From NCBI GenBank assembly GCA_002067965.1, contig MVRN01000012.1:1-39892 (forward strand): DNA of 39,892 bases, given 5' to 3'. The position numbers and the translations under genes were made by a program. Under the pieces are notes generated by a model that worked only from the letters and a program-made list of their open reading frames with translations, did no database searches and was not told where the DNA came from. This stretch comes from Pelotomaculum sp. PtaU1.Bin035. Lineage in GTDB: Bacteria; Bacillota; Desulfotomaculia; Desulfotomaculales; Pelotomaculaceae. Positions within the stretch are counted from its first letter, which is position 1, and every line of letters starts with the position of its first letter. This document shows positions 26,536 to 35,275 of the stretch, piece after piece.

Positions 26536-26590
26536 GCATCCACAGCATAGGAGCCGTTATCAGTTCCTATGTTGCGGATGCATCTTATTT
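26536..26590 (+). terminator. Hairpin between the Asp-box gene and the response regulator
   Basis: GCATCC (26536-26541) pairs with GGATGC (26576-26581), continuing inward through a CATAGGA/TCCTATG stem with small mismatches. A T-rich tail follows. It probably ends the Asp-box transcript and may only reduce transcription into the regulator gene. Confidence 0.65.
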
Positions 26591-26625
26591 TTATATTTTA
26601 ATTTAATGACGAAGTAGGGATAGAA

Positions 26626-27306
26626 ATGAGGATTTTAATGGTGGAAGATGAGAAGTATATGGCTGAGGCCATCGCTCAAGTCTTAAAGAAGAATCATTAC
26701 AGCGTTGACTTGGCCTATGATGGAGAATACGGATTGGATTGCGGGAATTCCAATATTTATGATATCATCATCCTTGATATCATGCTTCCCAAAATGGACG
26801 GCATAAGCGTACTCAAAGAATTGCGTCGAAACGGCATTGAAACACCTGTTATTCTGTTGACGGCAAGAGGTGAAACCGAGGACAAGGTACGCGGCCTTGA
26901 CAGCGGCGCTGATGATTATTTGGCAAAACCATTCCACACTGACGAGCTGTTAGCTCGTTTGCGCGCATTGGGGCGCAGAAAAACAGAACTAATCAATGAC
27001 GGCAAGCTTAAATACGGAGATATTGAGCTGAATCCGCTTACCTTGCTGCTTGGCTGTGGAAACAAGGAGATTATACTGACTCTAAAAGAATCCCAATTAC
27101 TGGAATTGCTTATAAAAAGAAATAGCACTATTATTTCCAAAGAGATTATTATTGAAAAACTTTGGGGTTTTGATACCAGCGCCGAGGATAACCATGTGGA
27201 AACATATATATCCCTTTTAAGAAAGAAATTAACACACTTGGAATCTGATGTTTTCATTCGCACCATACGGGGCGCAGGATATGTCTTACAAACGTTAAAA
27301 GGATAG
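26626..27306 (+). CDS. OmpR/PhoB-family response regulator
   Basis: The protein has 226 residues. The receiver domain holds the acidic pair VEDE, the phosphorylation site Asp51 in IIILDIMLPKMDG and the lysine in LAKPF. The winged-helix DNA-binding domain (about 130-225) ends with VETYISLLRKKL and IRTIRGAGYVL. It should be phosphorylated by the kinase encoded 8 bp downstream. A paired 11-bp-spaced repeat upstream of the Asp-box gene is a likely binding site. The gene is more AT-rich than the spore genes to its left. Confidence 0.94.
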   Translation: MRILMVEDEKYMAEAIAQVLKKNHYSVDLAYDGEYGLDCGNSNIYDIIILDIMLPKMDGISVLKELRRNGIETPVILLTARGETEDKVRGLDSGADDYLAKPFHTDELLARLRALGRRKTELINDGKLKYGDIELNPLTLLLGCGNKEIILTLKESQLLELLIKRNSTIISKEIIIEKLWGFDTSAEDNHVETYISLLRKKLTHLESDVFIRTIRGAGYVLQTLKG

Positions 27307-27314
27307 GAAATAGA

Positions 27315-28667
27315 ATGTTCACAAAACTGCGCAACAAATTTCTCATACTGAATATGTCAATTACTTCGGTTGTGATGGTTGCCGCGTTTGCAATCATTTA
27401 TTTCATTACCTATAACAACATACACTCGGAGAATCTGAAAAAACTGAATTCACTGTCATCCGGCAAGCAAATAACCATACATTCGGAAGAACAAAATAAA
27501 TTGGACGCATCACCATCTGATAAGCCGATAGCAATAACAGGAGTCGGCTTGCCTGCTGATAAGGAAAAAGAAACCTTCTCCACCCTCGCAAATTTTTCTT
27601 TAGGTGATTCTCTTTCATTTAATATTGAAGTAGACGCGGATGGCAGAATTTGGGGAATCAACTCTTTTATTGCTTTGCCTGACGAAGCTTATTATAAAGC
27701 TGCCGAGACTGCCTGGAGCGACAAAAAAAACAATTCCACAATAACACTGGAAGGGAAACAATGGCAGTATACTATAACCCCAATACTCATGCATGTTATT
27801 ATCAGCGGACAACCATATACCTCCATCGAAGGCAAGTATCAGATTACATTTTTAGATGTCACGGAATCAAAAAATACGTTGCTGGCACTGCTGACCACTT
27901 TACTTTTAGTGGGCTTAATAATGCTTTTTGTTATTTTTATCATTAGCCTTTACTTTGCCAACCGGGCAATTAAACCGATAGCAGAAACATGGGAAAAACA
28001 GAAACAATTTGTTGCTGACGCATCTCACGAATTGAAAACACCGCTTACAATTATCAACGCCAACTATGATGCGCTTTTGGCAAATCAGAATGAAAGCATT
28101 AAAAGTCAAATAAAGTGGCTTGATTATATAAGAATCGGCAGTGACAGGATGGCAAAACTTATTAACGACCTTTTATCTTTAGCTAAAATAGAGGATGTAA
28201 ATTTAAAAGCACAAAAAAGGCCGTTTAATATTAGCAACGCTATTAATGATGTGATATTGTCGATGGAAGCTTTGGTGATAGAAAAAGGCATTAAGCTCCG
28301 TCATGCGATAGAGCCAGACATAATTATAAAAGGCGATCCGGAAAGAGTTAAACAAGTTGTCACGATTTTATTTGATAACGCTGTAAAATATACAAATAAT
28401 AACGGACAAATTGATATATTACTAAAAAAAGCAAAAAACAAAATTATATATTCTATAAAGAACAGTGGAAAAGGAATAGCAAAACAAGATTTGCCAAAAG
28501 TTTTTGACAGGTTCTACCGGGCCGATCCCTCCAGAACGCAGGAAACCGGCGGTTATGGTTTAGGGTTGTCAATTGCAAAGACAATTATAGACAGATTGGG
28601 CGGCAAAATAAATGTCACAAGTGTGGAAAATGAATGCACGACTTTTACTTTTACACTTGGACTGTAA
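27315..28667 (+). CDS. Membrane sensor histidine kinase
   Basis: The protein has 450 residues. There is a first membrane helix (about 10-32), an extracytoplasmic sensor domain of about 160 residues with no recognised fold, and a second helix (about 192-216, LLALLTTLLLVGLIMLFVIFI). The HisKA box has the phospho-accepting His238 in ADASHELKTPLTII, followed by the ATPase domain (VTILFDNAVKYTNNNG, FDRFYRADPSR, GGYGLGLSIAKTI). A HAMP domain is short or absent. It pairs with the response regulator 8 bp upstream. The signal may be linked to the secreted repeat protein, but that is inference. Confidence 0.94.
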   Translation: MFTKLRNKFLILNMSITSVVMVAAFAIIYFITYNNIHSENLKKLNSLSSGKQITIHSEEQNKLDASPSDKPIAITGVGLPADKEKETFSTLANFSLGDSLSFNIEVDADGRIWGINSFIALPDEAYYKAAETAWSDKKNNSTITLEGKQWQYTITPILMHVIISGQPYTSIEGKYQITFLDVTESKNTLLALLTTLLLVGLIMLFVIFIISLYFANRAIKPIAETWEKQKQFVADASHELKTPLTIINANYDALLANQNESIKSQIKWLDYIRIGSDRMAKLINDLLSLAKIEDVNLKAQKRPFNISNAINDVILSMEALVIEKGIKLRHAIEPDIIIKGDPERVKQVVTILFDNAVKYTNNNGQIDILLKKAKNKIIYSIKNSGKGIAKQDLPKVFDRFYRADPSRTQETGGYGLGLSIAKTIIDRLGGKINVTSVENECTTFTFTLGL

Positions 28668-28904
28668 TGTACGAAATAATCATCAGGCTCCCTAGCAGCC
28701 TGTCTAAATATTTAACTGATAGCAGGATTAATGGAACAAGATGTCGGAATATACAATATTATGATCAAAGGATATAAACCAATATGTGGAAGATTTAAAA
28801 TAATTAAATGTCTCTACAATTAACTAATTAAATTTTACCATTACCAGTTTTTTACAGTAAGCCGAAATATCCTGCTCAAGCAGAATACTCCTCAAAAAAA
28901 TATA
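28668..28904. other. AT-rich gap with no recognised gene
   Basis: The first part of the 436-bp gap after the kinase gene shows no convincing coding frame, hairpin with T tract, or repeat. It marks the left edge of the accessory island. Confidence 0.5.
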
Positions 28905-29040
28905 TGCTATGATAGGTATAATCGGTAGTATTTCCTAACCGGGTATGTGTTAGTTTTCTCCTAAGCTTGTCGTAGGTGTATCGTATTGGATTGTTTTACC
29001 ATCGGAGTACGGTAAACTTTTGGAGCGTCCGGTCTGGATC
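28905..29040 (-). pseudogene. Displaced RHS/YD-repeat core fragment
   Basis: On the minus strand, one frame reads YTYDKLRRKLTHTRLG followed by NTTDYTYHS, a clear YD-repeat signature. A second frame just upstream reads SKSLPYSDGKTIQY, so at least one frameshift separates them. The fragment lies directly downstream of the putative immunity gene. That is the position where displaced RHS core pieces commonly mark old toxin-tip exchanges. It has no start codon and cannot be functional by itself. Confidence 0.6.
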
Positions 29041-29103
29041 TGTCAATATAACCGTCCCCGCGACACCCGTAAAACACTACTCATTATAGGCCTGTGTTTC
29101 ATA

Positions 29104-29391
29104 TTAGAGTTGAATATTATTCCATTCCTCGTAACCTTTTTCAGTTAATTTAAACCAGTAATCTCTAATTATAAGGCTATCAGCATTGACGATATCAATT
29201 ATACTACTATTAGGAGGGTATTTTATTTTAATTACTGATTCATTTAGGAGTTCAAGTATTGTTTCTCTTAAAGCTTCATCTGTATGCGATACTCTATAGT
29301 ATTTTAAGTAATTCTTAATTTGAACTATGCTTTCTGAATCATCAACTAATGCATCAAGTATACTCTGACGCAAATTCATTTGTTTTTCCAA
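29104..29391 (-). CDS. Putative immunity protein for the RHS toxin tip
   Basis: The protein has 95 residues from a TTG with GGGAG eight bases upstream. It is acidic and helical, with a winged-helix-like C-terminus (YWFKLTEKGYEEWNNIQL). No family is recognised with confidence. It begins about 20 bp after the stop of the toxin tail (29412), the normal place for the cognate immunity gene of a polymorphic toxin. It is intact while its toxin gene is broken, consistent with retained protection. The immunity role is inferred from position only. Confidence 0.6.
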   Translation of the reverse strand: MEKQMNLRQSILDALVDDSESIVQIKNYLKYYRVSHTDEALRETILELLNESVIKIKYPPNSSIIDIVNADSLIIRDYWFKLTEKGYEEWNNIQL

Positions 29392-29411
29392 TTAATATTC
29401 TCCCTTTATTA

Positions 29412-29483
29412 CTACTGTTTTGGATAAGGGCGATAGTGTTGATCAATAATCTCACCATTACGATTTTTCAAAGTATGTTTCCA
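29412..29483 (-). pseudogene. 3' tail of the RHS toxin gene, cut off by the IS110 element
   Basis: The minus strand reads WKHT then LKNRNGEIIDQHYRPYPKQ and a TAG stop. Joined to the codon ending at 31120 across the IS, the frame runs ...TNKYTGEKV-WKHTLKN... without a gap. This completes the toxin C-terminus, so this tail and the large RHS frame to the right are one gene. Confidence 0.85.
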
Positions 29484-29499
29484 TAATTATGACCATTCC

Positions 29500-29770
29500 T
29501 TTCTGCGAAAGGCACAAAACGGAATGAAACCGTCGGCCCTCACGCGAAGTTTGTTGTACAATATCAGCGAGGATGCCGGCACACTACAGAGCACGTGGAG
29601 GGGAGTGGGCCCAGCGTTTCGCTGACCGAATAATTATGTGTGCCGGCCGCTCAGTGAAGCACAAATAAGTGGGACATTGAGCCCGTAAACTTATCTTTGT
29701 AAAGACGCTACTCGTTTTTTGTGTGAGCGGTCAGTCCCTGTCGGTATCCTCGTATTCTTTTACGAGGAGG
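29500..29770 (+). ncRNA. Candidate bridge RNA in the IS110 left end
   Basis: The non-coding left end is rich in hairpins, for example TGCCGGCACAC pairing with GTGTGCCGGC. IS110 elements encode a bridge RNA here whose two loops match the donor ends and the target. Three matches are visible. ATAATTATG (29630-29638) is complementary to the left end CATAATTAT (29482-29490). CGTTTC (29615-29620) equals the right-end sequence beside the core. AAGTTTG (29547-29553) is complementary to the right target half CAAACTT. The left target guide was not identified. The 8-mer ATAATTAT is self-complementary, which weakens that match somewhat. Confidence 0.55.
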
Positions 29771-29776
29771 TCGAAT

Positions 29777-31030
29777 ATGGCACTCAAAATCGTTTATCCA
29801 GTCTGCTGTGGCATCGACGTCCACAAGTCCTTCGTCGTAGCTTGTATCGCGGCAACCGACGACAAGGGCGTTACGACTTACCAACGGCGCCGGTTCTCTA
29901 CTTTCACCGGTGACCTCCGCCTGCTTGCCCAATGGCTTGCGGAGCACGGATGCCGGGATGTTTGTATGGAGTCTACGGGCAAATACTGGATACCCGTCTA
30001 CAACATGCTCGAATCCACCTGTAAGGTGGTTCTCGCTCATCCCAAATACGTCAAAGCCATCCGCGGCAAGAAAACCGACACCAAAGATGCCAAATGGATC
30101 GCCGATATCTTCAAGCACGATTTGGTCTCCGGCAGCTTTATCCCACCCTTTGCCATCCGGCAACTCCGCGACTTCATGCGCTACCGTGTCAAGTTGACTA
30201 GCTTCTCTGTCGGAGAGAAGAACCGCGCTCAAAATTGCCTTACCGTTTCCAATATCAAATTGGATGATGTCTTTTCTGATGTTTTTGGTAAAAGTGCTTC
30301 CGCTATTACTGAACAGTTGCTTGCGCATCCCGATGGGGACTTTGACGTTGCTCCGTTTATTCATCGTCGCTGCAAAGCATCACCGGACAAGGTCCAAGCT
30401 GCTGTTGACGGCTTGATGTGCTCCGAGCAGGCTGAAAAGCTAAAGATTATCCATTCCCACATGGATAGTCTTTAGCTCTGCAAGGCCAATCTTGAATCTG
30501 CCATCCTCTCCCTTGCCGAGCAGTTTCGTTCTCAATTTGAGCTGGTCATGACCGTACCGGGTATCCAACTGTTTTCCTCCATCGCTATTATTTCGGAAAT
30601 CGGCGTGGATATGTCCGTGTTCCCTACGGCCAAGCACCTTTGCTCTTGGGCGGGACTTACACCGCAAAACAACGAGAGTGCCGGCAAGAAAAAGACTACC
30701 CGTATCAGCCGTGCCGGAGCTTACATCAAGCCGCTTTTGGTTCAGTGCGCTCTTACCGTCTGCAATTCAGACAAGCACCCTGAAATCAAAAGTCGTTATC
30801 TTGCGCTCAAAAAGCGTCGTGGGCACAAGAAAGCCATCATTGCCATTTGCAGGATGTTGTTGACCGCGATCTACGCCATCCTCAAAAATTCCGAAGCCTA
30901 CAACCCCAATCTCTATAGAAAGGTGGTGTCCATTCCTGCTACCCGGGCTTTTACCGTTGAGCAGGCCGTCGCTTTTGTTCGACGTCACGGCTTTCTGGTC
31001 GTAGATTCCGATGGCGTTATCGCTTCTTAG
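29777..31030 (+). pseudogene. IS110 transposase with an in-frame TAG
   Basis: The frame has 417 sense codons from an ATG preceded by GAGGAGG. The N-terminal RuvC-like DEDD domain shows GIDVHKSF, CMESTGKYW and KTDTKDAKW. The C-terminal Tnp domain shows TVPGIQLFSSI, AGLTPQNNESAGKKK (catalytic-serine region) and ISRAGAYIKPLL. Codon 233 (30473-30475) is TAG, with the frame continuing perfectly on both sides. It splits the two domains into 232 and 184 residues. A CAG-to-TAG change is the simplest cause. The TAG is the last base triplet of a 13-bp inverted repeat (30440-30475). Without suppression the recombinase should be inactive. Confidence 0.85.
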
Positions 31031-31054
31031 TCCGATTATATTTTCTTTTTCAAT

Positions 31055-31083
31055 GTACCGTAATTGGATTACGGCACTTTTTT
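31055..31083 (+). terminator. Terminator after the IS110 transposase
   Basis: GTACCGTAAT (31055-31064) and ATTACGGCAC (31068-31077) pair with one mismatch around a TGG loop and are followed by six T residues. It lies within the short right end of the IS. Confidence 0.8.
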
Positions 31084-31117
31084 GCGCCCATTATCCGCTT
31101 CCGTTAGGTGTTCGTTT

Positions 31118-33557
31118 CAAACTTTTTCCCCCGTATACTTATTGGTGAATTCTTCTTCGATACTTTCACCACCTCTATTTCTTAACCCTGTTGCAGGTTC
31201 ACTGGAATATCCTGTCTCTTCCCAGTTTTCAGGGTTATTCTCTATATCTTTGAGTTTATTCCTAAATACTTCCTCTTCAGCCCAATAGCGGTCCCAAGCT
31301 TCCTTGGCTTCATTTGCAAGCTCCACAGTAGCTGCCACAGCCGCTGCGCCAACAGCTGCCGCAGCAGCAGTTGCTTCTGGAGCTGCCACTAAACCAACAC
31401 ATACGACAACTCGCCCTGAGGGATCAACATACAGCACCGGGTTATTCCCACAGTAAACATACCTATTCTGCGACAGCGGGTCGTTAAGATTCCCGTTGAA
31501 CGTATCTTGACTTAAGAACCTGCCGGTTATCGGGTCATAGTATCTTGCACGTAAGTAAATCAGACCGTTTGCATCGTAAGGCTCCCCGGCGAAACGGAAC
31601 GGGTTGTAAACACTCTCCGAAACCGAACGCGGACTACCGAAAGCATCGTATGTGTAACGGTTGAGGGGGTTGCCGTAAACATCGGTTATTACCGAAATGC
31701 TGCCTAGCCCATCCTGGTGGTAATATGCGATACCTGCGGGGTCAATCCTGCTCAGAAGCCTGCCAGCGTAGGTATAATTATTTGTATTTCCCGTATCATC
31801 CTTTTCTACGAGCAGGCGCGGTATTCCTGTGTTGATATCGTAAATATAACTATATTCGTCTGAGCCGTAGACTGAACCTGATACGCTCTGACTGAGACGG
31901 TTACCGTCGCCGTCGTAGGTGTACTGGATGGTTCGGGTTCCGTCGGAGAAGTTGATCAGCCGGTTTTCGTAGTCGTAATTATAACTGCAATTGTTGTAGG
32001 TGGCATCACTGACTGATGTCAGGTTGCCGTTAAGGTCGTAACCATAGGTATTGGCACCTGCTTGGATCAGGCGGTTGGCGTTATCATAGGTATAGGTAAC
32101 ACCGTTCGCGCTTGTTCTGTTGCCTGCCGGATCGTATGTGTAATTCACTGTCTGGTCGTCGGGATATTCTACCCTGGTTAGTTGATAAAGATCTTCATAG
32201 GTGTATTGGGTGGTGTTGCCTTGTTCGTCGGTCACGCTCAGCCTGTTACCCACGTTGTCCAGTGTATAGGCCGCCCTGGCGATGGCGCTCTGACCGTAAA
32301 CGTGCTCCAGCACTGTCAGGCGACCGCTAAGGTCGTAACCGTAGTTTACCATTATGCCATTGGGCAGATTTCCTGAAGCCTGTTGCCTGCTTCGTCGTAG
32401 GATATGCTTGCCGAATAGACCGAGTCGGATACCGATACGGGCAGGTTCAGGCTGTTATATGTGTAGCTTACCCGCAGGCCGCCGGGGTAGGTTAACGCTG
32501 TTATATTTCCGGCCTGGTCGTATTCGTAGTCTACGGAGTATACGTCTCTTGCTACCGATGTGAGCCGGTTTAAGCTGTCGTAGCTGTAGCCGGTGGTGCC
32601 TGCAGGGTCGACCATGGTTGTGCGGTTGCCGTTTGCGTCGTAAGTATAACTTATTCCGGTGTTATTCGGGTAGGTAATGTTCGTCAGGCGGTTGTTGGTG
32701 TTGTAGGTATAGTTTATTTCAGATCCGTCCGGCTTAGTCATGGATGACAGGTTACCGGCAGGGTCGTAAGTTCTATGGCTGGTGTTGCCCAGTGGGTCGG
32801 TTTCCCGCACCAGTCGGTTCAGCGCGTCGTAGGCGGCGGTAAAAGTCTGATTTTTAGCGTTGTTGACTGTTGTCATGTTGCTGTTATTGTCGTAGGTGTA
32901 GCTTGTGGTATGCCCCAGGGCATCGGTTACGGAGGCCAGTCTGTTTAACGGGTCATAGCCGAAGGTTGTGGTCCCACCGTTGGCGTCGGTGCTGTAGACG
33001 GCGTTGCCGACACTGTCATACTCGGTCGTGCTGATATGACCGAGTGGGTCGGTCACTGCAACCAGCCTGTTGTTGTCGTCATATGTGTATGTCCAACTGG
33101 CGCCGCGGGGGTCGGTGAGGCTAAGTCGATTGCCGGCCAGGTCATATGTGTAAGCGGTTGTGTGGTTTGCCGGGTCGGTTGCCGTGAGCAGCCTGGCGCA
33201 CTGGTCGTAGGTAAATGTGTCCGTGTTGCCGCGCCGGTCGGTCATGCTGGTTTTGTTGCCGAGTGGATCGTATTCTATAACTTCTGTGTTGCCAAGCGCA
33301 TCTGTTACATTGGTTATTCGATTCAAAGCGTCATAGGTATAGGTGGTGGTGTGTCCATTCCGGTCTGTTTTGGCAATCTGGTTGCCGTTGCCGTCGAGTG
33401 TGTAGGTTTCTGTGCTGCCGCTGGGATCGGTGGTTGATATTAACCGGTTGGGAAAATCGTAATTGTATGTGGTTGTGTGGTTGTTTGCATCTGTTACGGC
33501 AACCAGGTTGTTTTCGGCGTCGTAGTTATAGTTTGTCGTCCTGCCCAGGGGTTCTAT
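31118..33557 (-). pseudogene. RHS/YD-repeat polymorphic toxin gene, truncated and frameshifted
   Basis: Dozens of YD motifs (YTYDxxGNR, TSVTDALGH) run along the minus strand from 33557. The RHS core closes with RYYDPITGRFLSQD and NRYVYCGNNPVLYVDPSGR. A hydrophobic linker and a tip of about 100 residues follow (NPENWEETGY...GLRNRGGES...TNKYTGEKV). Three lesions are visible. The 5' end stops at an in-frame TGA (33558-33560) with no secretion domain before it. One C is missing from a run at 32362-32364 (restoring it gives ICPNGIMVNYGYD). The IS110 cuts the tip. Intact relatives are wall- or secretion-delivered toxins used between bacteria. The toxic activity of this tip is not recognised. Confidence 0.88.
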
Positions 33558-34019
33558 TCACATGGAACTGCTTTTTACCGTAGAAATCCTATTATGCTAC
33601 GCAAAATGGGAATGCAATAAATAAAGTGCCTAAGAAGCCCTATCCCACCACGAAATGGTTAGATACTTATTCAACGCCAGTCATCGGATTTGCTGTTACG
33701 AGCAACAATTCAAAGTCTATTTTGACATACTGGCGATAGGTTTTCAGGGTTCATCGAAATATTTTGGCCCCGCATCCATTTTTACGGCTGTGGGATTGGT
33801 GTTATTTATCTATAACAGCATAACTCATGTTTATATTTGAAAAGGCTACATTGGAAACGGTTATATTGTACCATTAAAACTGGAAGACAATGTTTATTAT
33901 GATAATAGGTTATATTAGCAGTTTCTTGGTGTCTACTCAGTCTTTCAAAAAGCATGAACCAGGAGATAATTGTTTACCTGTCTCATTGATTTCAATAAAC
34001 CAACCTTTTTCAAATCGGC
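33558..34019. other. Gap with no recognised gene
   Basis: These 460 bp separate the truncated 5' end of the RHS gene from the broken lipoprotein. Short plus-strand frames exist (up to about 60 residues) but have no ribosome site or recognisable motif. The abrupt end of YD repeats at 33557 suggests a recombination or deletion junction. Confidence 0.5.
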
Positions 34020-34494
34020 CTACTTATCAAAAAATTTAGGTCTTAACTTTTTCAATAAATCTGGCACAGCTACATCTTTATTTTCAGAACGTACATGTTT
34101 TTCCCAATAGTTATCATTTATCCGTTCCCAAAAGAAGGTTCCAACATCACCACTGTATACCCATACCCTGTCGTCTTTATCCCATAAGAAGAAAAGGGCA
34201 TCTCTTGTACGGTAAGCGTCCTCTGACGTATAGATAGCTAATGGTTCAGTAGCACCATTTGAAACATTTGTTATATAAAACCTGTTGTGTCTTACTTTCA
34301 ATGGTTTCTTCTTTAATATTCAACTGATATTTAGCTGAGGGTGATATAACAGGTTTATTCACAGTTGCTAATCCTGACAAATCGATATCACTATTAGTAT
34401 CAATCTCTTTTTCAGTGCATCCAGATAACAAGTATATTGTTGCTAATATGATTACAATTACCACGTGTAAAATCATCTTTAATTTCATTATCAA
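34020..34494 (-). pseudogene. Frameshifted lipoprotein gene
   Basis: The first frame gives MKLKMILHVVIVIILATIYLLSGC with a classic lipobox (LLSGC), then a charged linker to KEETIES. The matching second half, KVRHNRFYITNVSNGATEPL...DLLKKLRPKFFDK, lies in the other frame and overlaps near 34290-34306. One lost or gained base therefore split a lipoprotein of about 155 residues. Its product would have been anchored outside the membrane. It begins 10 bp after the broken gene upstream and could have been its partner or immunity protein. No family was recognised. Confidence 0.7.
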
Positions 34495-34503
34495 ACCTAC
34501 TTT

Positions 34504-34992
34504 CTATCGCCTATTATTTTCATCATTATATGGATTCATTTGGCTATTTGACAACCAACCTGATGTATATACCCCATCGCTACTCAATGTAGAGGTATCT
34601 GTCCAATAAATCCTTATAACGTAATCCGTTGGTGATGCAAAAGGTATTTTTTCTGCAAATTCACTCTTTGCTACATCAGTGCTGTATTGAAAATTGGGGT
34701 CTATTTCATCATTCCACTGGTAAGCAAAATTAATAGTTGAATTACCATATTCATCCTTTGAATATTTCCACTAATTCCAAATCCGCCGACATCATCAGAT
34801 GTTCCATGTAAGTATTGATAACCAATTATTTGCTCTCCATTTTCAATTTCCTGTTAATGCTACCGCATAATGACCAAAAACAGCTGGTATAAGTTGTCCA
34901 TGTTTTGACGGATAAAGTGACCAAAAATGAAAAAGTCCGTTAGTCCGCCTGTCATCTTTTTTGAATAATATTTGAGGGAGCCGGCCACCATT
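34504..34992 (-). pseudogene. Degraded gene, possible toxin tip or secreted protein
   Basis: Three frames on the minus strand join into one protein of about 160 residues. They read GGRLPQILFKKDDRRTNG...GQLIPAVFGHYAVALTGN; then ENGEQIIGYQYLHGTSDDVGG; then KDEYGNSTINFAYQWNDE...TSGWLSNSQMNPYND and a TAG at 34504. Frameshifts fall near 34845 and 34762, and an in-frame TGA blocks the 5' side at 34993-34995. The segment GHYAVALTGN resembles the histidine region of papain-like peptidases, but this is weak. It may be a tip domain cut from a larger RHS or wall protein. It directly precedes the broken lipoprotein. Confidence 0.6.
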
Positions 34993-35020
34993 TCAGTAAA
35001 CCGGCTTTGTGTCAACAAGA

Positions 35021-35275
35021 TTAGCTTTGTGATCTAAGACTTAGAAGATCTCCCCTGGCTTCATACAGCTTCTCCTTGAAAACTAGGCTGAACCAGGCGG
35101 TTCTGTTTTTGGTAGGCGGATACCGGCAGAATTTATCATAGACTTTACAAACGGCTTCGATCATCTCCTCCCGGCTAAATCCAAGATTCTCAGCTATTTG
35201 AGTTGCGAGTGGCAGCAGATCGAAGAAGTTTGTCCGAATAAAGTAATCCTCAAGGCTTAACTTTCGAGGGTTCAT
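35021..35275 (-). CDS. Small protein coupled to the transposon ATPase
   Basis: The protein has 84 residues and overlaps the ATPase stop by 4 bp (ATGA), so it is translationally coupled. The sequence (SLEDYFIRTNFFDLLPLATQIAENLGFSREEMIEAV...) is helical and soluble. I recognise no family. It looks like the third gene of the transposase-ATPase unit and may be an accessory or targeting protein. Confidence 0.65.
   Translation of the reverse strand: MNPRKLSLEDYFIRTNFFDLLPLATQIAENLGFSREEMIEAVCKVYDKFCRYPPTKNRTAWFSLVFKEKLYEARGDLLSLRSQS

Larger units (their letters stand above)
29484..31117 (+). mobile_element. IS110-family insertion sequence inside the RHS toxin tip
   Basis: The element is about 1,634 bp and has a CA dinucleotide on both sides (29482-29483 and 31118-31119). 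It has the IS110 plan: a long non-coding left end (293 bp), one DEDD recombinase frame and a short right end (about 87 bp), with no terminal inverted repeats. The boundaries were deduced because removing the element plus one CA exactly restores the toxin frame. IS110 elements recombine at a shared dinucleotide core, which agrees with CA here. Confidence 0.85.

Noticed and set aside
29708-30364. Minus-strand open frame of 218 codons over the IS110 transposase
   Set aside because: It is a shadow of the transposase, which carries the DEDD motifs and a proper ribosome site.
31031-31117. Promoter formed at the joined IS110 ends (right end plus CATAAT of the left end)
   Set aside because: CATAAT could serve as a -10 after circularisation, but no acceptable -35 is seen 16-18 bp upstream in the right end.
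31396-33583. Plus-strand open frames across the RHS region
   Set aside because: They are mirror frames of the minus-strand YD repeats. The minus strand shows clear family motifs.
33655-33840. Plus-strand frame of 61 codons in the RHS/lipoprotein gap
   Set aside because: No ribosome site, no motif, and located at a recombination scar.
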